The position numbers and the translations under genes are program-made. This document shows, piece by piece, positions 45,574-53,225 of a stretch of DNA of 64,000 nucleotides. The first letter of the stretch is position 1; each line of letters begins with the position of its first letter. This DNA is from Siphonobacter curvatus. Its GTDB lineage: Bacteria > Bacteroidota > Bacteroidia > Cytophagales > Spirosomataceae. The stretch is taken from assembly GCF_002943425.1 (NCBI RefSeq), contig NZ_PTRA01000005.1, forward strand, positions 248,001 to 312,000, in the 5' to 3' direction. The notes below the pieces were generated by a model that searched no databases, was not told the DNA's origin, and saw only the letters and a program-made list of their open reading frames with translations.

Positions 45574-45628
45574 TTAAGATAAATTAATCGTTTCTTCAGA
45601 TCGTCCTTAAGTGGGTACGGTAGGTTTG
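45574..45628 (+). promoter_or_regulatory. Promoter region of the 235-residue secreted protein
   Basis: It contains TTAAGATAAATTAAT (45574-45588), TGGGTACGGT (45612-45621) and the -7 box TAGGTTTG (45621-45628), 27 bases before the ATG. The first two motifs recur upstream of the paralogue at 49.7 kb. The 10-bp period of TTAA suits an OmpR-family regulator. Confidence 0.6.
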
Positions 45629-45654
45629 CCATCGTAAGTCATCAAAACAGACCT

Positions 45655-46362
45655 ATGAAAAGCAAACCATCATTCGCACTTCTCGTACTCGCCGGTATGG
45701 CGAGTGTCGTTACACTTCAAGCACAACCTCCCGTAGGTCCAGGCCCCGCTGCCTTCCGTCCCGGTCCTCCCGCTGGGCCGCTCCCGCTTCAACAACCGGG
45801 GCTGGTTGCCCTCACGACGCTGAGCGGTACTGTGCAGGATTTCACCGCCAACGATGAGTCGGTTCTGGACGGATTCACGCTTCATACCGAAGGAAAGAAG
45901 GTAGCCGTTCAGTTTCCCCCGCACCTGGGACAGGCCATTCAGGCGGCGAGTAAATCAGGCCGCCAGGTAACGATAACGGGTTCTTCGGAACTCACGCCCG
46001 AGGGACAGAGCCTGTTCCGGCTGGTTAGTCTGACGAGTGGTCAAACCGTCATAACCGATACACCTCCATCCGCACCTGCTACGCCACCGACGTTAACGCC
46101 GACGACTTTTAAGGGGAAAGTACTGGATTATCAGCTCAACAAGCAGGGCCAGGTAAGTGGGTTACGCCTCAGTGACCAGACCCTCGTTCGCGTACCTCCT
46201 CACCTCGCCGCCCAGGTGATTGCGGTCGCTCCGAAAGAAAGTACGGTTTCAGTAGAAGGATACGTCCAACCCACGGGTGAGGGTCAGGTTCGCCTGCAAA
46301 AACAACAGGTAATCGAAGCCTCGGTTCTTACTGTCAATGGAAAGTCATTTCTGCTCCGTTAG
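45655..46362 (+). CDS. Secreted two-repeat protein, paralogue of 49020-49658
   Basis: A 235-residue protein with a signal peptide (ending VTLQAQ), a Pro/Gly-rich linker (PPVGPGPAAFRPGPPAGP), then two homologous repeats. Repeat 1 has LSGTVQDFTANDESVLDGFT and VAVQFPPHLGQAIQAA. Repeat 2 has FKGKVLDYQLNKQGQVSGLR and LVRVPPHLAAQVIAV. The shared pattern G-x-V, G-hydrophobic-x-L, V/F-PPH suggests an OB-fold-like small beta-barrel. It ends in a strand LTVNGKSFLL, as the paralogue does (LTIRGQTFAL). It is convergent to the two-component system and shares upstream motifs with the operon that encodes it. Function unknown; periplasmic or surface location expected. Confidence 0.75.
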   Translation: MKSKPSFALLVLAGMASVVTLQAQPPVGPGPAAFRPGPPAGPLPLQQPGLVALTTLSGTVQDFTANDESVLDGFTLHTEGKKVAVQFPPHLGQAIQAASKSGRQVTITGSSELTPEGQSLFRLVSLTSGQTVITDTPPSAPATPPTLTPTTFKGKVLDYQLNKQGQVSGLRLSDQTLVRVPPHLAAQVIAVAPKESTVSVEGYVQPTGEGQVRLQKQQVIEASVLTVNGKSFLLR

Positions 46363-46384
46363 TAGCGGACTTTTCCTAAAACCA

Positions 46385-46427
46385 GTTGGTTTGATTTCCT
46401 GAGGTAATTCCCGGAAATCAAACCAAC
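46385..46427 (+). terminator. 15-bp hairpin after the secreted protein gene
   Basis: GTTGGTTTGATTTCC (46385-46399) pairs with its complement (46413-46427) around a 13-nt loop. Confidence 0.65.
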
Positions 46428-46527
46428 CGATTTAGCTTCTTTACTTCGGTTCGCAAGTGGCCGTTCTATTGCTCCGGTAAGATCGCATAGAGGTAATGCA
46501 TCTTCCTTTGGTCAGACCACTAAATAA

Positions 46528-46881
46528 GCCAATGAAGAAGACGTTTGCATCAGGAGCCATTCTGCTCAGCTCCTGGAACACGTACACGATGAGACGACTA
46601 CTTACGACGTGAAGGTTTTCAGTAACGGCCAGCGTATCGTTTTGCATTTTGATTCGTGGGGTACGCAGGTTACACCGGCGGGACCAAGTCCCAAGCCAGG
46701 AGGACCCGCCGGACCGATGGCTCCGGCCAAAGAGGCCCTCATTCAGGACGCGACCCTGCGGCCCTCCTTGATTACGACCTGCTTACAGACTCATTTCAGT
46801 GGGTACACGTTTCTGGTAACTAAGCAGCATACGCCGCCAGCGGGAACTACGAGTGAGTACAAAATTGATGTGGGTGAGTAG
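46528..46881 (+). pseudogene. PepSY-like (putative beta-lactamase-inhibitor-like) protein relic
   Basis: The open frame is limited by an upstream TAA just before 46528 and has no good start (a GTG at 46609 is internal). It reads TYDVKVFSNGQRIVLHFDSW (strand-turn-strand of a PepSY-like repeat), then a Pro/Gly-rich spacer GPSPKPGGPAGP, then RPSLITTCLQTHFSGYTFLV and SEYKIDVGE. The L-x-x-x-I-x-x-H-F-x-G-Y-T-hydrophobic pattern is typical of PepSY-like repeats. It lacks a signal peptide and a complete second repeat, so it looks truncated. PepSY-like proteins often neighbour two-component systems. Confidence 0.5.
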
Positions 46882-46975
46882 TTGTTTATGCTTCGGTTTT
46901 TCAGCCTCCGGTGAATTACTGCTGGCCCATGCCAGAGGATAAGGATAGTGGAGGTGAATGAGCCAAGACTCTGTT

Positions 46976-48331
46976 TTACCGAGCGGGGTCCTGGTTTCTT
47001 TTGAAGCGAATCTCGGCTCGAAAAGAATCCTCCGTAGCCGTTACGGTGAATGACCCTTCCATGAGTCGAACCATTTGCTGACTGATCCAGAGGCCTAAGC
47101 CGTATCCATCGTGCTGGGTATCGGCCTGATAGAATTCCTGAGTCAACCGATCGGGATCGGCTACCGGACCACTGGTCAAGTTAGTCAAAGACCAGACCAC
47201 GTTTTCGTCGAGCATCTCCAGTCGCAAATCCACCTGCGTTTGTGGTCGGGCGTACTTGGTGGCGTTATCCAGCAGATTGAGCAGCACATTCGTAAGTTTG
47301 TCTTCGTCCGCCCCCACGCGAAACGAAGGAGCCGTATCATCCAAATACACCGACAAATAGAGTTGTCTCTGCTTCAGAACGGCATGATAGCGTTCCGTTA
47401 GCTGCAAGGTCAAATCATCGAGTTCGATGGGTTCCGGACGTAGTTGCAGGGTACCTGCCCGAAGCTGACTCATCGCCAGCAGATCGTCCACCAGCCGACT
47501 CAGTCGCCGTAATTCGCCCAGTTGACTCGCCAGAAAAAAACGTTCGCGGTCGTTGATCGCCTCCCGCTGGGCGACTTCGATTTCAGTTCGCAGAATGCTT
47601 AGCGGCGTACGCAGTTCGTGCGAGGCAGCGGCAAAGAAGTTGTGTTGCGTATCCACGGCCTGTTGAATGCGGGCCAGCATGTCGTTGATGGTCGTCGCTA
47701 ATTCCTGTATTTCATCGCTGGTCCGGGGCATGGGTATGGGGGTTACCCCACCAGCCAGATTAACCGAACGAGCCGACTGAATGATGGCCTGTAGGGGGCG
47801 TAACAGCCAGCCGCTCAGCCACCAGGCTCCCAGTCCCGAAATCATCATACTCAACAACAGCGTACTGATCAGTAACCAGCCAATGTTTTGCAGTTGACGG
47901 GTCAGGGGGCGATTGCTACGCCCCACGATGGTGGTCAGTTTTCCGTAGTCGCCCTCCGCATCTCGGTTCACCCGGGCCAATTGCAGGGTATCGGATGAAA
48001 ACACCGTAGTCGTTCCGGTTTTGCTCAGGTGCTCCGGAAATTGCGGCGACTGGTACAGACGGCGGGAGGAATCGCCCGTGGTATACCAAAGGGCCAGCAC
48101 TTCGCCCGACTCGGGCAATGGAATCACCAGCGGATAAAGCGACACCCGTTCGGATAGCCGCGTTGCCCGATCCATCAACGCCCGATTTTCCTGCTGAATC
48201 AGTACCTTTTTGACCTCATGGAATACGTAGGTAGCCGCAGCGGCAAACCCCAGGAAGAAGGTAAGTCCGAATACCAGACCTATCTTTACCCGAATACTAC
48301 GAATGGGCCAGAACCCTACCATCTTCATCAA
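46976..48331 (-). CDS. Sensor histidine kinase (OmpR-type two-component system)
   Basis: A 451-residue inner-membrane kinase. TM1 at about 15-37, a periplasmic domain of about 130 residues with no recognised fold, TM2 at about 150-172, then a HAMP linker (LRPLQAIIQSARSVNLAGGV). The dimerization helix has FFAAASHELRTPLSILRTEI (phospho-His near 240). The HATPase has VLLNLLDNATKYA and DGYGLGLWISQQMV. It is 5 bases downstream of the response regulator and third in an operon headed by the secreted two-repeat protein. That operon structure suggests the secreted protein is part of its signal or output. Confidence 0.93.
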   Translation of the reverse strand: MMKMVGFWPIRSIRVKIGLVFGLTFFLGFAAAATYVFHEVKKVLIQQENRALMDRATRLSERVSLYPLVIPLPESGEVLALWYTTGDSSRRLYQSPQFPEHLSKTGTTTVFSSDTLQLARVNRDAEGDYGKLTTIVGRSNRPLTRQLQNIGWLLISTLLLSMMISGLGAWWLSGWLLRPLQAIIQSARSVNLAGGVTPIPMPRTSDEIQELATTINDMLARIQQAVDTQHNFFAAASHELRTPLSILRTEIEVAQREAINDRERFFLASQLGELRRLSRLVDDLLAMSQLRAGTLQLRPEPIELDDLTLQLTERYHAVLKQRQLYLSVYLDDTAPSFRVGADEDKLTNVLLNLLDNATKYARPQTQVDLRLEMLDENVVWSLTNLTSGPVADPDRLTQEFYQADTQHDGYGLGLWISQQMVRLMEGSFTVTATEDSFRAEIRFKRNQDPAR

Positions 48332-48336
48332 GGAAT

Positions 48337-49020
48337 TTAATTGATCTCCAGTGGTCCCTTGAGGCGATACCCTACGCCAACGACCGTTTCAAGCAGCGGC
48401 ACGGCAAAGCCCCGGTCAATTTTTTTCCGAAGCTGATGGATGTGTACTTCCACGACATTACTGCCCCGATCAAAATCGGATTCCCAGACTTTTTCGGTCA
48501 ATTGAGCTTTGGAGAGAACCCGACCGGCATTACGCATGAGCTGTTCCAGCAACTGATACTCCCGAGGAGTCAGGGCAATGGGTTGTTCGCCCCGGGTGAC
48601 TTGCCGACTGGCCAGATCCATCCGGAGGTCTCCGATCTGCCACACCACCAGCCGACTGCCCGCCTGACTCCGTTGTACCGTACGAATCCGGGCCAGTAAT
48701 TCTTCCAGCTCAAAGGGTTTACGCAGGTAGTCAACGGCTCCTAAGTCCAGTCCTTCTACTACGTGGCGAGACTGATTGAGAGCACTCAGGATCATCACGG
48801 GAGCGTCAATGCCAAAAGCCCGTAGGGTACGCAATACGTCAAAGCCCGTCGTTCCGGGTAACATCAGGTCCAGCAAAATCAAATCATAACCGCCTACGGC
48901 TGCCTGTTCAAGGCCTACCGATGCCGATAAGGCAATATCTACCGCGTAACCCGCCTGCCGAAGACCTTTCTGCAGGTGCAGGGCCAGTTTTTCTTCGTCG
49001 TCGATTAACAGAATTTTCAT
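48337..49020 (-). CDS. OmpR-family response regulator
   Basis: A 227-residue regulator: receiver domain with IDDEEKLA, phospho-Asp 51 in ILLDLMLPGTTGFDV, Ser/Thr switch in VMILSAL and Lys in YLRKPFE. The OmpR/PhoB winged helix follows (LTPREYQLLEQLMRNAGRVL, then VVEVHIHQLRKKID). Its ATG overlaps the stop of the upstream secreted-protein gene by one base (TAATG), so translation is coupled. It likely binds TTAAGAT-N3-TTAAT sites upstream of both secreted-protein genes (inference). Confidence 0.94.
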   Translation of the reverse strand: MKILLIDDEEKLALHLQKGLRQAGYAVDIALSASVGLEQAAVGGYDLILLDLMLPGTTGFDVLRTLRAFGIDAPVMILSALNQSRHVVEGLDLGAVDYLRKPFELEELLARIRTVQRSQAGSRLVVWQIGDLRMDLASRQVTRGEQPIALTPREYQLLEQLMRNAGRVLSKAQLTEKVWESDFDRGSNVVEVHIHQLRKKIDRGFAVPLLETVVGVGYRLKGPLEIN

Positions 49021-49658
49021 TAGAGTGCAAAGGTTTGACCCCGAATCGTTAGTGTAGAAGGGAGTAATACAGCACGGCCAGTTTGATTGACAAAACCCTC
49101 GGCAGTTCGCTCGAAGCCGGTCACACCCAGGCGTTGAACACCTTCCAGCAAGGGAAGAATTTGTCCGGCCTGGTGGGGTTTGAGTTCAATGAGATACTTA
49201 TCCGTCAGTAAAGCGATCAGTTGCCCGCGTTCGTCCCGTATCTTTTTGACCAGGGGCCCCTCCGCCTGAACCAGCGAGCCCGATTGGGGTTGAGGCGGCG
49301 GCAAACCGGCCACTTGTATCACTAAACCTGAGGAGGGTTTTCGCAGCCGAATCAGGCGATACCGGTTCAGCCGGGCCTCCTGCGGGCGAGCCGGGCCGGG
49401 TCCACCCGCTCCGGGTTCGACATCGGCGGTAATCGTTTGCCCAGTGCGGGCTAGTCGCCGGATACTGAGAGCGGCGTGGGGAGGGAAACCCAGTTGTACT
49501 TCGCCCGTCGTTGTTTGTAGCCGTAAGCCATCATAATCCCCAATCCGATTGCACACATAGCCGAGCACCCGGCCGGAAACGGTTGTCTGAGCCAGGGTTG
49601 CTTCACTACATAGCCACCAGAGCAGGAAAATGATAGAATAGCGTAACGTTTTTTTCAC
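49020..49658 (-). CDS. Secreted two-repeat protein, first gene of the two-component operon
   Basis: A 212-residue protein with a signal peptide (MKKTLRYSIIFLLWWLCSEA to LAQ). Repeat 1: VSGRVLGYVCNRIGDYDGLR with VQLGFPPHAALSIRRLA. A Pro/Gly/Ala spacer (PGAGGPGPARPQEA) follows. Repeat 2: AEGPLVKKIRDERGQLIALL with LIELKPHQAGQILPL. It ends LTIRGQTFAL. The domain, order, spacer type and C-terminal strand match the protein at 45655-46362, so the two are paralogues. Its stop overlaps the response-regulator start. It may be a periplasmic sensor partner, binding the small molecule, metal or peptide monitored by the kinase. No family name is known to me. Confidence 0.75.
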   Translation of the reverse strand: MKKTLRYSIIFLLWWLCSEATLAQTTVSGRVLGYVCNRIGDYDGLRLQTTTGEVQLGFPPHAALSIRRLARTGQTITADVEPGAGGPGPARPQEARLNRYRLIRLRKPSSGLVIQVAGLPPPQPQSGSLVQAEGPLVKKIRDERGQLIALLTDKYLIELKPHQAGQILPLLEGVQRLGVTGFERTAEGFVNQTGRAVLLPSTLTIRGQTFAL

Positions 49659-49742
49659 ACGACGAATAAGGGGGAATCACGAACGATTGGTTACCGGGGT
49701 AGTTTTTTCTTTCAACATGGGCTATACGGATTCGTTTTATCA

Positions 49743-49906
49743 ACCGTACCCATTAATAAGTCCTTTTACTGAAACATTTTCCGAAGCATTTCAGAGGGCC
49801 TCGTCCTTTTGAGTCTGTCAGCCCCGACGAATTTTCTCCTTGTACAGGAGCCAAGTTCGGCTACTCCGATAAAAATGACCTTAGGATAAGATTAAGATTT
49901 CTTAAT
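49743..49906 (-). promoter_or_regulatory. Upstream region of the two-component operon with shared motifs
   Basis: The minus strand holds TGGGTACGGT (plus coordinates 49743-49752), identical to 45612-45621. TTAAGATTTCTTAAT at 49892-49906 (plus strand) matches TTAAGATAAATTAAT upstream of the paralogue in every conserved position. The latter lies about 235 bases from the operon start and could also influence the divergent AraC gene. Confidence 0.5.
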
Positions 49907-49978
49907 GTTTCGATTTCAGCTCTTCTCCTTACCTGACTACCTATGCCCATGAAATCCGTATGTTCTTGATTTTATTTT

Positions 49979-50012
49979 TTGATCACTCTTTGTAGATTTG
50001 ATTTTTACAAAC
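49979..50012 (+). promoter_or_regulatory. AraC upstream region: -7 box and TTGAT/ACAA operator
   Basis: TAGATTTG (49993-50000) fits TAnnTTTG, about 22 bases before the ATG at 50022. It is embedded in GATTTGATTTTTACAAAC (49995-50012), which nearly matches GATTTGATTTTTGCAACG at 50952-50969 upstream of the SDR. A further TTGAT lies at 49979-49983. This suggests autoregulation. Confidence 0.5.
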
Positions 50013-50021
50013 CCATGCTAC

Positions 50022-50951
50022 ATGGCACTGACCTCAGTTGATGATTTTTATCGGGAAATAACGACTTGCACTACGCTCGAAAAACAAACGATCTTTCCGC
50101 AGGATGTCGCGAAAGAAATTGGTCATTTCAATGTTTTCAGTATCGAAGACTTGTTTCAGAAGACAACGCAGCGGTCGGTCATGCCGTACAATCGTCGGAC
50201 TTATTACAAAATCAGTCTGATTCGCGGCCGAAACCGAGTCGAATACGCCGATAAAGTCATTGACATTGAAACCAATGCCCTGCTGTTTGCTTCGCCCAAG
50301 GTACCCTATCACTACGTACCACTGGATGAGCACCAGGCGGGTTATTTCTGCATTTTTACGGATGCGTTTCTCCTGCCCAGCAAGAGCGGCGTCATCCTGG
50401 ACGAGCTACCCATTTTCCGGCCGGGCGGCATACCGATTTTCCAGCTGAGCGATGAGAAAGCCGACCAGTTCAACAGCCTGTTCCTGAAGATGCGGGAAGA
50501 AATCACGTCCGATTACGCCTATAAGTATGATTTGCTACGCACCTACGTGTTGGAATTGATTCATTACGGACAGAAACTCCAGCCTTTACCAGCAAACTCC
50601 TCCCATCCATCGGCCTCTGCCCGGGTTACTTCCCTTTTTCTTGAATTATTGGAACAGCAGTTCCCCATTGATACGCTCCATCAGAAAGTAGGCCTTCGTA
50701 CGGCCAAGGATTTCGCCAATCATTTGGCGGTTCACGTCAATCACCTCAATAAGGTTTTGAAAGAAACGTTGGGCCAAAGCACCACGGAAGTCATTCAACA
50801 GCGGCTCCTGCAGGAAGCCAAAATTTTGCTCAAACAAACCAACTGGACGGTATCCGAAATTGCTTACTGTTTGGGTTTCGAACAGGTGGCCCACTTTTCC
50901 AATTTCTTCCGCAAGCAAACCTCCTTCTCGCCGCTCGCTTTTCGGGCCTAA
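50022..50951 (+). CDS. AraC family transcriptional regulator
   Basis: A 309-residue regulator from the ATG at 50022. The sensor half has YYKISLIRGRNRVEYADKVI, then NALLFASPKVPYHY. The DNA-binding domain has AKDFANHLAVHVNHLNKVLK and VSEIAYCLGFEQVAHFSNFF, ending SPLAFRA. The TTG-started extension (49998) overlaps the -7 box and is rejected. It lies 190 bases upstream of an SDR gene on the same strand, the reverse order of the other three SDR/AraC pairs. Confidence 0.9.
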   Translation: MALTSVDDFYREITTCTTLEKQTIFPQDVAKEIGHFNVFSIEDLFQKTTQRSVMPYNRRTYYKISLIRGRNRVEYADKVIDIETNALLFASPKVPYHYVPLDEHQAGYFCIFTDAFLLPSKSGVILDELPIFRPGGIPIFQLSDEKADQFNSLFLKMREEITSDYAYKYDLLRTYVLELIHYGQKLQPLPANSSHPSASARVTSLFLELLEQQFPIDTLHQKVGLRTAKDFANHLAVHVNHLNKVLKETLGQSTTEVIQQRLLQEAKILLKQTNWTVSEIAYCLGFEQVAHFSNFFRKQTSFSPLAFRA

Positions 50952-50954
50952 GAT

Positions 50955-50989
50955 TTGATTTTTGCAACGAATGGATTGATCCTTACAAA
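50955..50989 (+). promoter_or_regulatory. Direct repeat upstream of the fourth SDR
   Basis: TTGATTTTTGCAA (50955-50967) and TTGATCCTTACAA (50976-50988) are direct repeats exactly 21 bp apart with 10 of 13 positions identical. The first copy also resembles the araC upstream site at 49998-50010. Confidence 0.55.
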
Positions 50990-51141
50990 CACCCAGATTG
51001 CCCTAGCACTCATCTTTGCATCCGGCAAGCCAGCCGTAAATCGCTGGTTGGGATACGACCTAGCCGGGTACGCCCTGTGCCTGCTGGTACTTGGTTTTAC
51101 GGCTAAGTACCGTTCTTTCAAACCTTAAGAAACAGACCATT

Positions 51142-51894
51142 ATGAGTATTGCATTAGTTACCGGGGGTAGCCGCGGTTTGGGCAAAAATATGGCCCTGAG
51201 TCTGGCAAAAAAGGGAATCGACGTGATTCTTACCTACCATAGTAAAGCTGACGAAGCTCAGGCGGTCGTCGCAGAGATTGAACAACTGGGAGCGAAAGCC
51301 GCCGCCCTTCCGCTCGACACTGCCCATGTGGCTGGATTTGAATCCTTTGTGCAGCAGTTTAAACAAGTACTCGCCGATACCTTTGGCCAGGAACGGTTCA
51401 ACTTTTTAATTAACAACGCTGGTGTGGGTGTATATACGCCCATCGGCAACACGAAGGAAGAAGACGTGGATCAACTGGTAAATGTTCACTTCAAAGGCGT
51501 CATTTTCCTGACCCAGCACCTGCTTCCTCTCCTCACCGATGGTGGCCGGATCATCAATATTTCTTCGGGTCTGACTCGCTTTTCCAATCCAGGCTACGCC
51601 GTGTACGCTTCGCTGAAAACGGCCATTGAAACGCTGAGCCGGTACATGGCAAAAGAATTGGGATCACGCGGTATTGCTGTCAACGTCGTAGCTCCGGGAG
51701 CCATCGAAACCGATTTTGGCGGTGGAGCCGTACGGGACAATGCTCAGATCAACCAGCAAATTGCCAGTGCGACGGCCCTGGGCCGGGTAGGTTTACCCGA
51801 TGACATTGGGGGTGTAGTTGCCTTTCTATGTACGGAAGAAGCTCGCTGGATCAATGCGCAGCGGATTGAGGTATCGGGTGGGATGAATCTGTAG
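51142..51894 (+). CDS. SDR family oxidoreductase
   Basis: A 250-residue classical SDR from the ATG at 51142 (MSIALVTGGSRGLG). FLINNAGVGVY is present, and the active-site Ser in IINISSGL with YASLK (Y-x3-K). The end GRVGLPDDIGGVVAFLCTEE, then INAQRIEVSGGMNL, is the FabG-like C-terminus. This is the most FabG/gluconate-dehydrogenase-like of the four SDRs in the window. It is probably controlled by the adjacent AraC protein through the 21-bp repeats at 50955-50988. Confidence 0.9.
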   Translation: MSIALVTGGSRGLGKNMALSLAKKGIDVILTYHSKADEAQAVVAEIEQLGAKAAALPLDTAHVAGFESFVQQFKQVLADTFGQERFNFLINNAGVGVYTPIGNTKEEDVDQLVNVHFKGVIFLTQHLLPLLTDGGRIINISSGLTRFSNPGYAVYASLKTAIETLSRYMAKELGSRGIAVNVVAPGAIETDFGGGAVRDNAQINQQIASATALGRVGLPDDIGGVVAFLCTEEARWINAQRIEVSGGMNL

Positions 51895-51962
51895 TAAGCC
51901 AGCTTCATTTAGGTGTACTGATTGCCTACTGGTACAGGTTTGGAAACGTCCACCAGTATATT

Positions 51963-52012
51963 CTACAAAACAGCAAGGCACGGACAGCTGTCCGTGCCTT
52001 GCTGTTTTGTAG
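51963..52012. terminator. 50-bp perfect palindrome between convergent genes
   Basis: Arms 51963-51987 and 51988-52012 are fully complementary with no loop (centre CGGACAG|CTGTCCG). The palindrome contains AAAA and TTTT tracts on its outer ends, so it can serve as a bidirectional terminator for the SDR and the isomerase gene. Confidence 0.8.
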
Positions 52013-52023
52013 CTGCCTTTAGG

Positions 52024-52890
52024 CTACACGTTCAGCGTTTTCATATACTGAGCGTCTTTTTTCAGACTGTCCATCGGCGAGCCGGGGTATTCCTCTTGTT
52101 CAACAAGGAAGTACTTAATCTTACTCGTATCGAGCACGCTCCGCAGCGTCTTTTTGAAATCTACGGACCCTTCGCCAATATCGTTCTGCACGGGTTTACC
52201 ATTTTTAACGGTATAATCCTTGATGTGACAGAGTTCGTAACGTTTACCGTATTTCTTCAGGTGTTCGGTTGTATTCACTCCGGCCACGTCGATCCAGCAC
52301 AAATCCAGCTCAAACATTACGTTTTTAGGATCGGTGCTAGCCAGCAGATAATCCTGGGGTAGCTTGCCATCCAGGGGCTTAAACGAGTAGTCGTGGTTAT
52401 GGTACCCAAACTTCAGGCCGCCTTTCTTTACTTCCTCTCCTACTTTGTTGAACTCATCGGCGATTTTCTTCCAGTCATCCCAAGTCTTCTGAGCACCGAT
52501 GTAAGGGCAAAGCAGGTAACTCAAGCCCGCTCCCTGTGCCATTTCAATATTCTTTTTCAGTACGTCAGGTTTGCTAGCCGCGGCCCGAAAATCGAAGTGC
52601 GTACTGATCATCTTTACGCCCAGCCCATCGAGAAACGATTTCATTTCTTTAGGCTCCAGACCCCACAAAAATCCCTTGGGTCCGCTGTAGCTCTCAAACT
52701 GCTTGTAGCCGTACTGAGCCAACTGCGTCATGATACCTTTAGGATCTTTCGGCAGTACGTCGCGGGCACTGTACAACTGAACGCCGAAAGGATTGATCGT
52801 TTTCAACGGAGCCGCCGCAAGCGACTCACGTAAGGCGAGGGCACCAGCCGTCAGCAGAGCAGACTGTTTTAAAAAATGGCGTCTTTGCAT
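52024..52890 (-). CDS. Secreted sugar phosphate isomerase/epimerase-like TIM barrel
   Basis: A 288-residue protein from the ATG at 52890, chosen because it begins with a Tat-like signal (MQRRHFLKQSALLTAGALAL). The body is a xylose-isomerase-like AP-endonuclease-2 TIM barrel: FGVQLYSARDVLPKDPKGIM, YGYKQFESYSG, LKFGYHNHDYSF (metal-binding His region), VMFELDLCWIDVAG and ELCHIKDY. Bacteroidota encode many such Tat-exported barrels of unknown sugar specificity. It could act on sugars or inositols in the periplasm. Confidence 0.86.
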   Translation of the reverse strand: MQRRHFLKQSALLTAGALALRESLAAAPLKTINPFGVQLYSARDVLPKDPKGIMTQLAQYGYKQFESYSGPKGFLWGLEPKEMKSFLDGLGVKMISTHFDFRAAASKPDVLKKNIEMAQGAGLSYLLCPYIGAQKTWDDWKKIADEFNKVGEEVKKGGLKFGYHNHDYSFKPLDGKLPQDYLLASTDPKNVMFELDLCWIDVAGVNTTEHLKKYGKRYELCHIKDYTVKNGKPVQNDIGEGSVDFKKTLRSVLDTSKIKYFLVEQEEYPGSPMDSLKKDAQYMKTLNV

Positions 52891-53225
52891 TGTAAAAAAT
52901 TCCAGAGTAAGGGTTTCAAAAAGGCTAAGGTACACCGAACAAGTCAACAGGCGTTGTTTTGTCAGCGGGATTCCTTAACTTTTTTCTGCCGATAGAACGA
53001 GTATTCCCTGTTTTTTGGTGTATAAACTCCTTTCAATTGTACTAATACGGTTTGGTCAAAAGCTTTCCTGGGCCGCATCGTACCCGTGTTGATCAAGGCT
53101 GTTTCTCAGACACGTACTAACGATTTCGGTTGCTATCAAACATTTGGCATCTGCTAATCAAAGTAACGTCCACCACCCCCTAAGCTCTAGTCTTACGGAG
53201 TGGTGGACGTTGGATGGCAACGTAC
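52891..53225. other. Intergenic region with a terminator
   Basis: About 335 bases with no gene. AACGTCCACCAC (53165-53176) pairs with its complement at 53200-53211, just beyond the glyoxalase-like gene's stop on the minus strand, a likely terminator. Confidence 0.5.

Noticed and set aside
46441-46647. Minus-strand frame of 68 codons
   Set aside because: Antisense to the PepSY-like relic and without any domain pattern.
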